From NCBI RefSeq assembly GCF_001937445.1, contig NZ_MSKS01000024.1, forward strand, positions 1 to 37,316: 37,316 nt of DNA. Direction: 5' to 3'. This stretch comes from Actinomyces oris (GTDB lineage: Bacteria > Actinomycetota > Actinomycetes > Actinomycetales > Actinomycetaceae). The translations under genes and the position numbers were made by a program. A model generated the notes under the pieces. That model was not told the origin of the DNA. It searched no databases and worked only from the letters and a program-made list of their open reading frames with translations. Positions 1 through 8,421 of this stretch are shown here, in pieces; positions within the stretch are counted from its first letter, which is position 1, and each line of letters begins with the position of its first letter.

Positions 1-240
1 ACCCGAAGTACCCCCAACCCTCCTCCAGCAGCACCCCACCCTCGTGCAGTGCATCCAGACGACGTCGGGCGCCGTGGTGAGCGCCAGCGCCGACCACAGC
101 GCGCTGCGGGTGTCGACCCCGCGGGCGTCGAGCTCAGTCCCCATCGCCCCGTCGAGAACGACCGGACCTCGGGCCAGCAGATCAGACAACCGAGCCGGCT
201 CGCGCCCCAAGGACGTGGCAGATACCGAAAGCGTTCGCAA
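1..240 (-). pseudogene. Homocysteine S-methyltransferase N-terminal fragment (MmuM-like), apparently broken
   Basis: Read on the minus strand, the frame from about 240 to 58 encodes LARGPVVLDGAMGTELDARG followed by a run ending LALTTAPDVV. This is the characteristic N-terminus of cobalamin-independent homocysteine S-methyltransferases (MmuM/YagD, Pfam S-methyl_trans), which make methionine from S-methylmethionine and homocysteine. After PDVV the family normally continues with a conserved stretch leading to a T-x-Y-Q motif. Here the same frame degenerates into a Cys/Arg-rich run, while the next frame reads DALHEGGVLLEEGWGYFG. This suggests a frameshift or deletion junction near position 58. 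The start is uncertain: in-frame TTG codons lie at 240, 210 and 189, and no clear ribosome site was seen. The window edge prevents a decision between a pseudogene and a sequencing error. Confidence 0.5.
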
Positions 241-363
241 TGCGACACGGTATCGGAGGCTTGAGACGGCACCGGTAGCGTCTCGGGTGTGGACCCGGTG
301 CACGTCTCCGCGAGCCCGGGCCGAGGTTCCCAGCCCACCGGCTACGCCATATGGTGCAACCTC

Positions 364-738
364 TTAGCGGGTCTCGATGATCTGCTTGCCGAAGGGGAAG
401 CAGGTGACGGGGATGAGCTTGATGTTGGCCACGGCCAGCGGGATCCCGACGATGGTGAAGGCCTGGGCCACGGCGGTGGTGAGGTGGCCGATGGCCAGCC
501 AGAGCCCGGCGACGAGGAACCAGATGATGTTGCTGATCCCGCTCATGGCGCCGGCCCCGGGGGCCGGGACCACCTCACGCCCGAAGGGCCACAGGACGTA
601 GGCGGCGATACGGAAGGAGGCGACGCCTGCGGGAATCGTGACGATGAACAGGCAGGCGATCAGTCCGAAGAAGAGGTAGCTGAGGAAGAGCCAGAACCCG
701 CCGAAGACGACCCAGATGATGTTGAGCAGCGTGCGCAT
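364..738 (-). CDS. YccF family membrane protein
   Basis: This is a 124-residue integral membrane protein with two similar halves, each a YccF domain. Both halves contain the N-I-I-W motif (residues 6-9 and about 70-73) followed by hydrophobic segments, and each ends in a W/F-P-F-G motif (WPFGRE and FPFGKQ). Length and internal duplication match the E. coli YccF family, whose biochemical role is unknown. It begins at ATG 738, 51 bp after the stop of the ATP-grasp gene on the same strand, so the two may be co-transcribed. The ribosome site (AGGTG) is unusually close to the start. The family assignment is secure; the function is not known. Confidence 0.93.
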   Translation of the reverse strand: MRTLLNIIWVVFGGFWLFLSYLFFGLIACLFIVTIPAGVASFRIAAYVLWPFGREVVPAPGAGAMSGISNIIWFLVAGLWLAIGHLTTAVAQAFTIVGIPLAVANIKLIPVTCFPFGKQIIETR

Positions 739-789
739 GGCACCTATCTACCACACCTGGGCACCTGGAAGATGCCCGCGCCCGTGCGG

Positions 790-1710
790 TCACCAGAAGA
801 TGCGCTGAGCGATGGCGTCGGCGAAGTTGTCCAGCGCCTCCGGCGCCGCCCCGAGGTAGAGGCCCGCGTCGATCAGTGAGACCTCCATGAGGTAGAAACC
901 GCCTTGACCGTCCCCGACGACGTCGACGCGGTTGAACAGGAGCTGGATGTCGCGGCCGGAGATCTCCTTGATCAGCGCGTGGATGGCCTTGCGCACCCGT
1001 TCACCCCAGAGCCACTCCTGCTCGCTGGGTTCGCGCGCAGTGACGATCTCCTCGTGGATCTCGTCGGTGGACTTGAAGGAGGGGTGGAGCATCGGTGCCT
1101 TCTCCACCGCGTGGGACAGCACGCCGTTGAAGTAGACCAGCGAGACCTCGCCCTTGCGGTCGACCTCCTCGAGGTAGCGCTGGACCATGACGGTGCGTCC
1201 GCGACGCAGGTGGTGCATCGCGTCATTGATCGCCGAGGACCGGGAGGCGGCGTCGGTGGCGGTGTAGCGCCCGGTGCCGCGCCCACCCGAGGAGACGGCC
1301 GGCTTGACGACGAAGTCGCCATGGGCCGGGAAACGGGTGTGAACCTGGTGCTTGGAGTAGCCGGCCTCGGGCTCCAGCCACATCGTCGGAATCATGGGAA
1401 CCCCCCACTCGCTCAAGCGGGTGAGGTAGTGCTTGTCCGAGTTCCAGGTGACGACGTCAGGGTGGTTGGCGAGCCGGGGCACCGACCGGGCCCACTGGAG
1501 GAACCGGGAGTAGTTGCCCTTGGTGGCGTAGTCGCGCACACTGCGCAGCACGACCGTGCCGGACTGGCTCCAGTCGATGCCGGGATCGTCCCACACGGCG
1601 ACCCGCGGCTCGATGCCACGCGCACGCAGAGCATCCGGCAGGCCGCGGTCATCGTCATCAAGGTTGGGGAAGTCGGCGCAGGTCGCCAGCGTCACGATCG
1701 GGTCGCTCAT
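790..1710 (-). CDS. ATP-grasp domain protein (glutathione synthetase/RimK-like fold)
   Basis: This is a cytosolic protein of 306 residues. The N-terminal third (VTLATCADFPNLDDDDRGLP) resembles a pre-ATP-grasp domain. The centre carries the phosphate-binding loop region FVVKPAVSSGGRGTGRY, as in carboxylate-amine ligases, and the C-terminal part holds metal-ligand-like acidic residues in FNRVDVV and LMEVSLIDAGLYL. Such enzymes use ATP to activate a carboxylate as acyl phosphate and couple it to an amine, but the substrate cannot be read from sequence. The ATG at 1710 starts the conserved MSDPIVTLATC sequence. The frame stays open far upstream, but that extension is low-complexity and Arg/Ala-rich, so I reject it. 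No partner biosynthetic gene is adjacent; yccF lies 51 bp downstream. Confidence 0.88.
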   Translation of the reverse strand: MSDPIVTLATCADFPNLDDDDRGLPDALRARGIEPRVAVWDDPGIDWSQSGTVVLRSVRDYATKGNYSRFLQWARSVPRLANHPDVVTWNSDKHYLTRLSEWGVPMIPTMWLEPEAGYSKHQVHTRFPAHGDFVVKPAVSSGGRGTGRYTATDAASRSSAINDAMHHLRRGRTVMVQRYLEEVDRKGEVSLVYFNGVLSHAVEKAPMLHPSFKSTDEIHEEIVTAREPSEQEWLWGERVRKAIHALIKEISGRDIQLLFNRVDVVGDGQGGFYLMEVSLIDAGLYLGAAPEALDNFADAIAQRIFW

Positions 1711-1890
1711 GCAGTCCACGCTACCGCGCGCAGGAGCGCGGCGAGAGCCGCAGACGTGTGACACTGAACCGCGCCCGCACCAGCGGATACGACTACCTGC
1801 CGGTTGGAGCGGCCAGCAGGTCTCCGTTCCGCAACCTTCGACACCCACACCTTGCTCAGCCACTGCGTGCGAGGGTGCCACAATGCCGAG

Positions 1891-2403
1891 GTGACTTCTC
1901 AAACCCGCAAGCCGCGTACCACCGCCGCACAGTGCTACTGGGCGTCCATGGCCGCCATCGTCGTCGTGACCATCCTTGCCGCGGGCATACTCGGCGGAAC
2001 CGTCTCGATGCTCACCGGAGCCCGCGCCGGCCGCAGCAGCATGTGGGGCGGCATGGTGGTCGCGCTGGTCATGCTGGCGGGCTGGACCCTCGGCAGCCGT
2101 GTACGCGACCGCAAGAAGCTCGACCTGCCCCTGTGGCACCGCCTCACCGAGGAGCAGGCGGCCACGCTGAAGCAGTACCACCAGTGGTCTCGCACCGGCC
2201 GCATTGGCCAGGACGACGACGTCGAGGCCACCCCCTCCAGGCCGAGCGGCCATCGCCGCAGCGCACGGACAGGCGCCGGTACATCCAAGGCAGCGCCGTC
2301 GAGGAGGTCCTCCTCGCAGGGCGCGATGTCGAAGCGCGACCGCGCTCGCGCCGCCGACGTGCGCCGCCGCCGACAGGACCGCGAGGGCGGCCCGTCGCAC
2401 TGA
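1891..2403 (+). CDS. Small membrane protein with basic C-terminal tail, unknown function
   Basis: I do not recognise this protein (170 residues from GTG 1891). It has two predicted membrane helices, one about residues 17-42 (ending VVVTILAAGILGGTVSML) and one about 52-68 (MWGGMVVALVMLAGWTLG). A soluble tail follows, with a charged segment RDRKKLDLPLWHRLTEEQA and a very Ser/Arg/Lys-rich, probably disordered end. The helices argue that this frame is real rather than a shadow of high-GC DNA. The first 29 codons of the longer frame from 1804 look non-coding, so the GTG after the weak purine run is preferred. It lies between the divergent ATP-grasp gene and the tRNA-Lys pair. Confidence 0.55.
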   Translation: MTSQTRKPRTTAAQCYWASMAAIVVVTILAAGILGGTVSMLTGARAGRSSMWGGMVVALVMLAGWTLGSRVRDRKKLDLPLWHRLTEEQAATLKQYHQWSRTGRIGQDDDVEATPSRPSGHRRSARTGAGTSKAAPSRRSSSQGAMSKRDRARAADVRRRRQDREGGPSH

Positions 2404-2582
2404 ACGGGGACGCCGGGCAGCACCCAGCGGCAACGCGGCTCTTCACCCACCACCATCACCCTTGAGACTCGCCGCACAATCGCCTGGTTTCATGGATCCT
2501 GACTGGACGAAGCCCTCCTCCATCCGTAAAGTATTCCTCCGTCGCCCAGCGAGCCACGTCGAATGACGTCGCTGTGGTGGAA

Positions 2583-2655
<73 letters not shown>

Positions 2656-2703
2656 CGAATCTTCCAGTCCTTAGGGCCGGAAGAGCTGGTCACCATAGAC
2701 CGA

Positions 2704-2776
<73 letters not shown>

Positions 2777-3067
2777 CCACGAAGGGCACGCGCTTCGCCC
2801 GGGATGACCCCGAAGGCACAGCAGCAAGCGCGTAACGGCGGTCGAAGACAACCGCCACCGCACTGAGAAGCATCTCAGGATGCCACCGTCTCATCGGTTC
2901 CCACGCCCTCGTGACCACAGTCTGCGACGGCGGCGCCAACCAGTCGCCGCGCCAGAAGTCTTGTTCCGCGGGCACGCCGGTCCGGCAGATAGGTACCTGC
3001 TCCGGCACGCGCTGCTACCCCAGGCCCCACCGGGCCGACGACGTTGAAGGAAGATGAGGAGATACGT

Positions 3068-3292
3068 ATGACACGCAACATCCACACCATGACCACCATG
3101 ACGACTCCGGCCACCGGGCCGACAGCCACGAACGCCCGGGCCGACGAGGCCGCCAGCAGGGAGCTCTTCGCCGCACGCGCGGAGCTCGCCTCGCTGGGGG
3201 CGACCGCCTCACCCTCGCGACTCGAGCGCGCGCTAGAGCGCTTGGAGGCGGCTCAGCAGGCCTCGCGACGAACGCTCGCCCAGGCCGCCTGA
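3068..3292 (+). CDS. Small Ala-rich hypothetical protein with helical C-terminus
   Basis: A 74-residue frame from ATG 3068. It is preceded by a good Shine-Dalgarno run (GAGGAG, about 6 nt spacing), which decides against an in-frame TTG at 3044. The N-terminus is Thr/Met-rich (MTRNIHTMTTMTTP). The rest is Ala/Glu/Arg-rich and likely helical, with a heptad-like stretch SRLERALERLEAAQQASRRT near residues 50-69 that could form a short coiled coil. I do not recognise a family. The ribosome site and amphipathic composition support expression. It stands alone between the tRNA-Lys pair and the bcp gene. Confidence 0.55.
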   Translation: MTRNIHTMTTMTTPATGPTATNARADEAASRELFAARAELASLGATASPSRLERALERLEAAQQASRRTLAQAA

Positions 3293-3447
3293 CCCGGAGG
3301 TCTCACCCAGAGCTGGGCCGGGGCTCCCGTGGGACTGACGTCCTGAACGTTCGCCAGATCACGAAAGTAAGTCCTCGAATTCACTGCCACTGGCACCGGA
3401 GGCGATGCAAGGATGAGTGCATCCGTCCAGCAGCCCGAGGAGGACCC

Positions 3448-3924
3448 ATGACCCAGCTCGCCGCCGGTGACCGAGCCCCGGAGTTCACCCTGCCCGACCA
3501 GAACGGCCGCACAGTGACCCTTGGCGACCTTCGTGCCAGCACGAACAAGGGCGTCATCGTCTACTTCTATCCCAAGGCCTGCACTCCGGGCTGCACCAAA
3601 GAGGCATGTGACTTCAGGGACTCCTTGGAGGCGCTCGAGGCGGCTGGCTATGCCGTCGTCGGCGTCTCCCCGGACCCGGCGAGCGCGCAGGCCAAGTTCT
3701 CCAACCGCCACGACCTGCCTTTCCCCCTGCTGTCGGATGCCGACCACGCCGTCATGGAGGCCTGGGGAGTGTGGGGAGAGAAGAAGAACTACGGCAAGGT
3801 CTACACCGGCGTCATCCGCTCCACCGTGGTGGTGGCTCCCGACGGGACCGTGACGCTGGCCCAGTACAATGTGCGAGCCACCGGTCACGTCAAGCGGCTG
3901 CGCGCCGCACTGGGCGTGGACTGA
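3448..3924 (+). CDS. bcp: Thioredoxin-dependent thiol peroxidase (Bcp/PrxQ peroxiredoxin)
   Basis: A 158-residue cytosolic peroxiredoxin that reduces H2O2 and organic hydroperoxides using thioredoxin. The family core FYPKACTPGCTKEACDF places the peroxidatic cysteine at C49 (T-P-G-C) and the resolving cysteine at C54, the spacing of atypical two-Cys Bcp enzymes. An extra cysteine sits at C45. Length matches E. coli Bcp (about 156). The ATG has a clear AGGAGGA ribosome site. It is a single gene followed by tRNA-Leu; no dedicated regulator is seen next to it. Confidence 0.96.
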   Translation: MTQLAAGDRAPEFTLPDQNGRTVTLGDLRASTNKGVIVYFYPKACTPGCTKEACDFRDSLEALEAAGYAVVGVSPDPASAQAKFSNRHDLPFPLLSDADHAVMEAWGVWGEKKNYGKVYTGVIRSTVVVAPDGTVTLAQYNVRATGHVKRLRAALGVD

Positions 3925-3994
3925 TCAGAGCGCACAGGAACGGTCGCTGCATTCTGCCATCCGGGACTGGGGTCGGTAGAGTGGGCACCGCGCA

Positions 3995-4076
3995 GCGCGA
4001 GTGGCGGAATTGGTAGACGCCCCAGGTTTAGGTCCTGGTGCCTTCGGGCGTGAGGGTTCGAGTCCCTTCTCGCGCA
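3995..4076 (+). tRNA. tRNA-Leu(TAG)
   Basis: An 82-nt class II tRNA. Acceptor GCGCGAG pairs with CTCGCGC, the anticodon arm CCAGG-TTTAGGT-CCTGG gives anticodon TAG, a short variable arm (tgccttcgggcg) is present, the T loop is TTCGAGT and the discriminator is A. CCA is not encoded. It lies directly upstream of the SUKH-like gene; no integrase or repeated tRNA 3' end was seen. Confidence 0.96.
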
Positions 4077-4185
4077 CAGATGTCAGTTCCCAGCACCACG
4101 AGGGTCTCCAGACGCGGACAAGAAGTTCTGTATCCTCCGCATGCTCCGGCCCCTGCCGTTTCCACCGACCTGTTGCGAGGCATCG

Positions 4186-5538
4186 ATGACAGAGAACTCC
4201 TTCCGTCAGGACTCCCCCGCATTCGACGTCGTGCTGGCGCAGACGATTGCCAGGCACTTCCGAGGGGCCACGACCGAGGCCATCAACGACACCCAGACGG
4301 TCCGGTTGGGCGAGGGGCTTCCCATCATCGAGTGCCTCATTGACGAGATTCAGGACCACGAGCCATACGGCGCATTCCTCTTCCTGCAGATCAGTGGAGG
4401 CGCCTTCGGCAGCAGACGGGTTCTGGTGACGGCCAGCGGCTACGGCTCCAGTCAGCTGGAGTCGGTTGTCGCCGCCGGATGCAACTGGGCCTGCGCCTTC
4501 GGCCCCGTCCTTCTGACCGGAATCGGCCGCCCGGACCTCATCGATTCGGACAATCCCGAGGTCGAGCAGTTCGAGGCCACGGTGGGAGGCAGACGCTACC
4601 GGGTGGCCACCGGACATCTTGACCGCAGCATGAACATGCCGATTAAGGAGGTGGAGGCCTATCGCCGGCGGCTGGGCGGCCCCCGTGCCCTGACCGACAG
4701 GGTGCTCGCCAGTCCTTTGATTCCCGCCACTCGATCCGGTGAGGCGGTGGCATTGGGCTGCTATGCGGCCATCGGCCCCCATTCGATCACTGAGCTCAAG
4801 CTCGCTGGCGCCGACTGGCCCGCGGGACGCAGTGTTCTGGACGCGATCCCGCCCGAGCCCGGTGGCCACCGCATGCTCCGGGAGTGGTCGGTGCTCACGC
4901 CCCTGGAGCCCGCTCCGCCCTTGACCAGGGACGGGCTCCAGCACACTCTCAACCTCATCGCCGCGACCTCATACGATCCTGGCAGCGAAGCCGGCTGGCT
5001 CGGCAGCCGCCACCACGGCATGAGGCTGGGGCCGCCGAGCCTTCCTGCGGGACTCTCGCTGCCGGAGGACCTGCGCTGGTTTCTCAGCACCATTGCGGGC
5101 TCAGGCGCCGGCCCCGGCTACGGGCTGGACATCTACCCGGCCGACGACGGAGGCATCCATCTGGCCGACGCCGGTTGCGGCGCCGAGTGGCGCATGAGCC
5201 CCTGCGACGGCAGCGTCTGGCTGGACTCACGGGCCTGCGACGATAGCTTCACCCGCGTGGCCCCGAGCTTCATATCCTGGTACGAGGCCTGGCTCGACCA
5301 CGCCATCCGCGGCGGCGGGGCCTTTGCACAGTGGTCCTACCAGGTCGATGCCGCTTACAAGATGCTTGAGCAGAGCGCCGCCGAGTTCGGCGTCGAACGC
5401 CTGCCCGAAACCGTCACCCGGGTGAAGATCCAGACCCCGGCCAAGGCCTTCGGCCCCTGCCACGCCTGCCAGCTCGTCTACGCCCGGTGCGGGGTGCCGG
5501 AGTCGGTCTTCGTCACGGCGCCACCCCCGGCTCCCTGA
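4186..5538 (+). CDS. Two-part protein with C-terminal SUKH (SMI1/KNR4-like) domain
   Basis: The protein has 450 residues from ATG 4186. A 15-codon extension to 4141 is possible, but the ATG follows a GCGAGG ribosome-like run. The C-terminal half (about 290-380) has the SMI1/KNR4 signature: LPEDLRWFLSTIAGSGAGPG, then LDIYP, a G-C-G turn, VWLDSRACDDSFTRVAPSF and WYEAWLDHAI. This is typical of SUKH-superfamily proteins, many of which are immunity proteins against polymorphic toxins. The N-terminal half (about 20-120) has a compact alpha/beta pattern I cannot name, possibly DUF6348-like. The tail holds a CHAC...C cluster that could bind metal. There is no signal peptide. It lies right after tRNA-Leu with no recognisable toxin beside it. 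The C-terminal domain is fairly sure; the role is not. Confidence 0.78.
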   Translation: MTENSFRQDSPAFDVVLAQTIARHFRGATTEAINDTQTVRLGEGLPIIECLIDEIQDHEPYGAFLFLQISGGAFGSRRVLVTASGYGSSQLESVVAAGCNWACAFGPVLLTGIGRPDLIDSDNPEVEQFEATVGGRRYRVATGHLDRSMNMPIKEVEAYRRRLGGPRALTDRVLASPLIPATRSGEAVALGCYAAIGPHSITELKLAGADWPAGRSVLDAIPPEPGGHRMLREWSVLTPLEPAPPLTRDGLQHTLNLIAATSYDPGSEAGWLGSRHHGMRLGPPSLPAGLSLPEDLRWFLSTIAGSGAGPGYGLDIYPADDGGIHLADAGCGAEWRMSPCDGSVWLDSRACDDSFTRVAPSFISWYEAWLDHAIRGGGAFAQWSYQVDAAYKMLEQSAAEFGVERLPETVTRVKIQTPAKAFGPCHACQLVYARCGVPESVFVTAPPPAP

Positions 5539-5619
5539 GCCACTCCGCACCCGCCGGGACGCAGGCGCGCAGTGTCGTAGTGGACGAAGGCGGGAGCAGT
5601 CACGCAGCGGCCGAAGAGA

Positions 5620-6237
5620 CTAGACGCGCCCCGGTGCGCGGTAAAACTGGTGCGCCTGTTGAAGCAGGGCCAGCAGGTCCTCCTTACTCCCCTCCAAGGT
5701 GCCGGGGAGGTAAACGCGCTCCTCCTTACCCATCCCGCGGTCGGCAATCTCATTGATCTGCTGGCTCAGCTGGGCGGTGGTCGAGTCCTGGTGGCGCATC
5801 TGCTGTCCCAGCGGCGTCAGGATGTAGCCGATCACCGGCTGTGCTCGTGTACCGCCGGGAGCGACCTCCTGCCCGAAGAACTCGGCGATATCCGCCCAGC
5901 GTGCGGACTCATTGACGATGAAGGACTGGCCTTTGCGTCGTTCCAGACGCACGCCTTCAGGCGTGACTATCAGTCGGCTTTGACTAAGGAGCTTCCTGAC
6001 AATGGCCAGGGTGCAGATGATGCCGAAGAAACCGATGCTGGCGATACCAGCGAGCAGGTGGAGAAGCGGGGAGCTCGACTGATTGGCGGTCAGAATGAGC
6101 ACGACCCCCACCACGGTGAAGCCCATGCAGCCCAGAAGGCTTCCCCATAGACGCAGGGGGGACTCCGGAATGATGAGCATCCCGGTGCTGTGCAGCTGCT
6201 CGGCTTGTCGACTTACTCGATCAGCATCGATACCCAT
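5620..6237 (-). CDS. Membrane protein with two helices and a PH-like cytoplasmic domain
   Basis: A 205-residue protein beginning at ATG 6237 (MGIDADRVSRQAEQ), downstream of an AGGAGG run with long spacing. A further ATG 33 bp upstream is possible. Two adjacent hydrophobic segments (about residues 31-52 and 58-80) are followed by SRLIVTPEGVRLERR, the beta-strand pattern of bacterial PH-like domains that follow membrane hairpins, and by IAEFF. The tail contains a charged region with GMGKEERVYLPGTLEG. No enzyme motif is visible. It converges on the SUKH-like gene and follows the SIMPL gene by 213 bp. I treat it as a hypothetical membrane protein; the PH-like call is tentative. Confidence 0.72.
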   Translation of the reverse strand: MGIDADRVSRQAEQLHSTGMLIIPESPLRLWGSLLGCMGFTVVGVVLILTANQSSSPLLHLLAGIASIGFFGIICTLAIVRKLLSQSRLIVTPEGVRLERRKGQSFIVNESARWADIAEFFGQEVAPGGTRAQPVIGYILTPLGQQMRHQDSTTAQLSQQINEIADRGMGKEERVYLPGTLEGSKEDLLALLQQAHQFYRAPGRV

Positions 6238-6450
6238 GACTAGTCCACGCCTCCTGTGACGCGAGATCATCTACATTCCAACTTCACTCTACGATGAGCA
6301 CGCGTTCGGGCACAAGGGAACAACTCCCCATCCCTGCCGTCGTCTCGATGCCGCCAGAAGCAAAAGACCGCGTCGAACAGGAGGCTTAGACCCTCTACAC
6401 CCATTCCGGACCTGGCAGGCTCCACAGAATCCGCAAAGAGGTTGAGTAGG

Positions 6451-7107
6451 TTACTCAGCCAGGAACTCCGCTTCGATCGATGCACTCATGCGAACATCCT
6501 CCGGCGTGAACTGGTAGGCGTCAGAGGAATCCTTCCCGTATCCCGCCCCTCCGCCGCCCCGGCTGGCCACAGCACTTGACATTCCACCAGATTTACTTTT
6601 CTCCAGAAAGCCCTCATCCGCAACCGTCTTGACGGAACTGACGTGCAGTCCTAGAGCAGAAGCATACTGTTCCGCCTTGTCTTTTGCTGAGCGCACCGCC
6701 TTTTGGCGCAACCAGGTCTCGAGCTCCCTCTTGCGAAGCTCAGTCACCGACCACTCTATCGTCCAAACACGCGCTCCCTTAAACGCCAGCACGGAATTCA
6801 TCCACGTCCCCATGCAGGAGAAATCACAGAACTTCACCTTCACGCAGACCTCTTCGGAGAATTTGACACCGTCATCATCCTTCCATGACCACGTGCGGGC
6901 TTTCGATACGGCGAACCATGTGACAGGGCCTTCCTGCTCATCATGCAATGACTCTATCTGCGCCCGCACCTGGTGCAGCACGTCAGATACTTGAGCGCGC
7001 ACGTGTTCACGGTTCAGCCCTGTGCCCTTCACATCCAGGTGGACTGTGGCCCGCTGGGGAGGTTCGTAGTGATCGACACTTTCCCTGACGAAGATGTTTG
7101 TAACCAT
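6451..7107 (-). CDS. SIMPL domain protein (DUF541)
   Basis: A 218-residue protein with the SIMPL/DUF541 pattern: an N-terminal beta strand (ATVHLDVKGTG), a long helix (VRAQVSDVLHQVRAQIESLH), a second beta region around VTWFAVSKARTWSW, and the closing motif A-V-R-S-A-K-D-K-A-E-Q-Y-A-S-A-L-G-L near residues 137-154, which is diagnostic. Unlike most periplasmic SIMPL proteins it has no signal peptide. ATG 7107 is preceded by GGAGG at normal spacing. Base composition is noticeably AT-richer than its neighbours, with AT-ending codons, so recent acquisition is possible. The family role is poorly defined; links to stress tolerance and kinase-associated signalling are reported in other bacteria. Confidence 0.87.
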   Translation of the reverse strand: MVTNIFVRESVDHYEPPQRATVHLDVKGTGLNREHVRAQVSDVLHQVRAQIESLHDEQEGPVTWFAVSKARTWSWKDDDGVKFSEEVCVKVKFCDFSCMGTWMNSVLAFKGARVWTIEWSVTELRKRELETWLRQKAVRSAKDKAEQYASALGLHVSSVKTVADEGFLEKSKSGGMSSAVASRGGGGAGYGKDSSDAYQFTPEDVRMSASIEAEFLAE

Positions 7108-7165
7108 GCTCAGCTTCCTCCAATCAAGAACGATGATTTCAAGAGGCGTCGGTCCGCCTAAACAC

Positions 7166-7459
7166 CTACTCCTCGTGCTGGACGACCTCGAATCCGAGGA
7201 CCTCCACGCTCATTCCCCGGCGCTTGTCGTCCTCGTGCCCGCCGGCGGGCCGCGCCGCGCTCCAGCGCTCGTAGTCCTCGCGCCTGTCCCATCGGGTCAC
7301 CACGAAGTAGCGGTCCTCTCCGACCAGCGGGCGCAACAGCTCGAAGCTCTGGAAGCCCTGCGAGGCGTCAACACCTCGCTTCCGTGCGGCGAAGCGCTTC
7401 TCGATCTCGGCCTGGGCGCCCTCGGGGAAGGTCAGCGCGGTGATGTTGACATAGGTCAT
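7166..7459 (-). CDS. Antibiotic biosynthesis monooxygenase (ABM) domain protein, HmoA-like
   Basis: The start at ATG 7459 has an AGGAGG ribosome site 6 nt away, giving 97 residues. The protein shows the dimeric ferredoxin-like ABM fold: first strand VNITALTFPEG, helix AEIEKRFAARK, the phrase GFQSFELLRPLVGEDRYFVV, then TRWDRREDYERW. In actinobacteria this subgroup includes haem-degrading monooxygenases (HmoA/MhuD/IsdG relatives), but many members have other or unknown substrates. The residues that define IsdG haem degraders are not clear enough here to claim that activity. It lies upstream of, and divergent from, rph. Confidence 0.85.
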   Translation of the reverse strand: MTYVNITALTFPEGAQAEIEKRFAARKRGVDASQGFQSFELLRPLVGEDRYFVVTRWDRREDYERWSAARPAGGHEDDKRRGMSVEVLGFEVVQHEE

Positions 7460-7611
7460 AAGTGTCCTCCTCAGCGTCTCCGTCAGCTCCCGACCGGAAG
7501 CAGGTATCACGAAGAACGCTACCGCTGATCGCCGTCACGGACTACAGACATCGGGCATCCCAAGGTACGGAGCCGCCTCGAATACCGCTGCCCGCCGGGT
7601 AGCCTGAGACC

Positions 7612-8418
7612 ATGACAACTGCCCCCTTCACCCGCAAGGACGGCCGCGCCGTCGACGAGCTGCGCCCCGTGACCATGACCCGCCACTGGCTCGACCACGC
7701 CGAGGGATCGGTCCTGGTGGCCTTCGGACGCACCCGGGTCCTGTGCGCCGCCTCCTTCACCGAAGGCGTTCCACGCTGGCGCAAGGGCAGTGGCGAGGGC
7801 TGGGTGACCGCTGAGTACGCCATGCTTCCCCGGGCCGGGTCGGAGCGCTCCGGCCGGGAGTCCGTGCGGGGCAAGGTCGGTGGCCGCACCCACGAGATCT
7901 CCCGTCTCATCGGCCGCAGCCTGCGTGGCATCATCGACGTCGCCGCACTGGGCGAGAACACGATCGCCCTGGACTGCGATGTGCTGCAGGCCGACGGCGG
8001 CACCCGCACCGCGGCGATCACCGGCGCCTACGTGGCCCTGGCTGACGCCGTCGCCTGGGGCACGCAGCGCGGACTCATCAAGGCCCGCCCCGGCAGGCCG
8101 GTGCTGTCCGACTCCCTGTCGGCCATCTCGGTGGGGATCATCGACGGCGTTCCCTGCCTCGACCTGCCCTACGAGGAGGACGTGCGCGCCCAGACCGACA
8201 TGAACGTCGTCCAGACCGGGGACGGGCGCTTCATCGAGGTCCAGGGCACCGCCGAGCACGCCCCCTTCGACCGCTCCGAGCTCGCAGAGCTGCTTGACCT
8301 GGCCGCCACCGGCAACAGCCGCCTGGCGGCGCTACAGCGCCGGGCCCTGGCCGGCCCCAGCGGTGAGCCCTTCACCGTGTCCTCCTCAGACTTCTCGACC
8401 CAGTCCACGCAGGCCTGA
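7612..8418 (+). CDS. rph: Ribonuclease PH
   Basis: A phosphorolytic 3'-5' exoribonuclease of 268 residues that trims tRNA 3' ends and nucleates hexamers. The N-terminus [13 protein letters not shown], the phosphate and RNA-binding stretch [10 protein letters not shown] with conserved Arg residues ([20 protein letters not shown]), and the active-site region [20 protein letters not shown] are all intact. Length is slightly above the usual 238-255 because of a Ser/Thr-rich tail. It is followed after 3 nt by rdgB, the conserved actinobacterial rph-rdgB pair (Rv1340-Rv1341 in M. tuberculosis). The ribosome site at ATG 7612 is weak (CTGAGACC). Confidence 0.98.
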   Translation: MTTAPFTRKDGRAVDELRPVTMTRHWLDHAEGSVLVAFGRTRVLCAASFTEGVPRWRKGSGEGWVTAEYAMLPRAGSERSGRESVRGKVGGRTHEISRLIGRSLRGIIDVAALGENTIALDCDVLQADGGTRTAAITGAYVALADAVAWGTQRGLIKARPGRPVLSDSLSAISVGIIDGVPCLDLPYEEDVRAQTDMNVVQTGDGRFIEVQGTAEHAPFDRSELAELLDLAATGNSRLAALQRRALAGPSGEPFTVSSSDFSTQSTQA

Positions 8419-8421
8419 ACC

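Noticed and set aside
1711-2433. N-terminal extension of the ATP-grasp gene by about 240 codons
   Set aside because: The extension is Arg/Ala/Gly-rich low complexity and antisense to the membrane-helix-containing gene at 1891; the conserved protein begins at ATG 1710.
4002-5538. Integrated element at tRNA-Leu
   Set aside because: No integrase, no repeated tRNA 3' end downstream, and composition of the adjacent gene matches the host.
6267-6485. Minus-strand frame of 72 codons between the SIMPL and PH-like genes
   Set aside because: No ribosome site, overlaps the end of the SIMPL gene, and composition does not resemble a protein.
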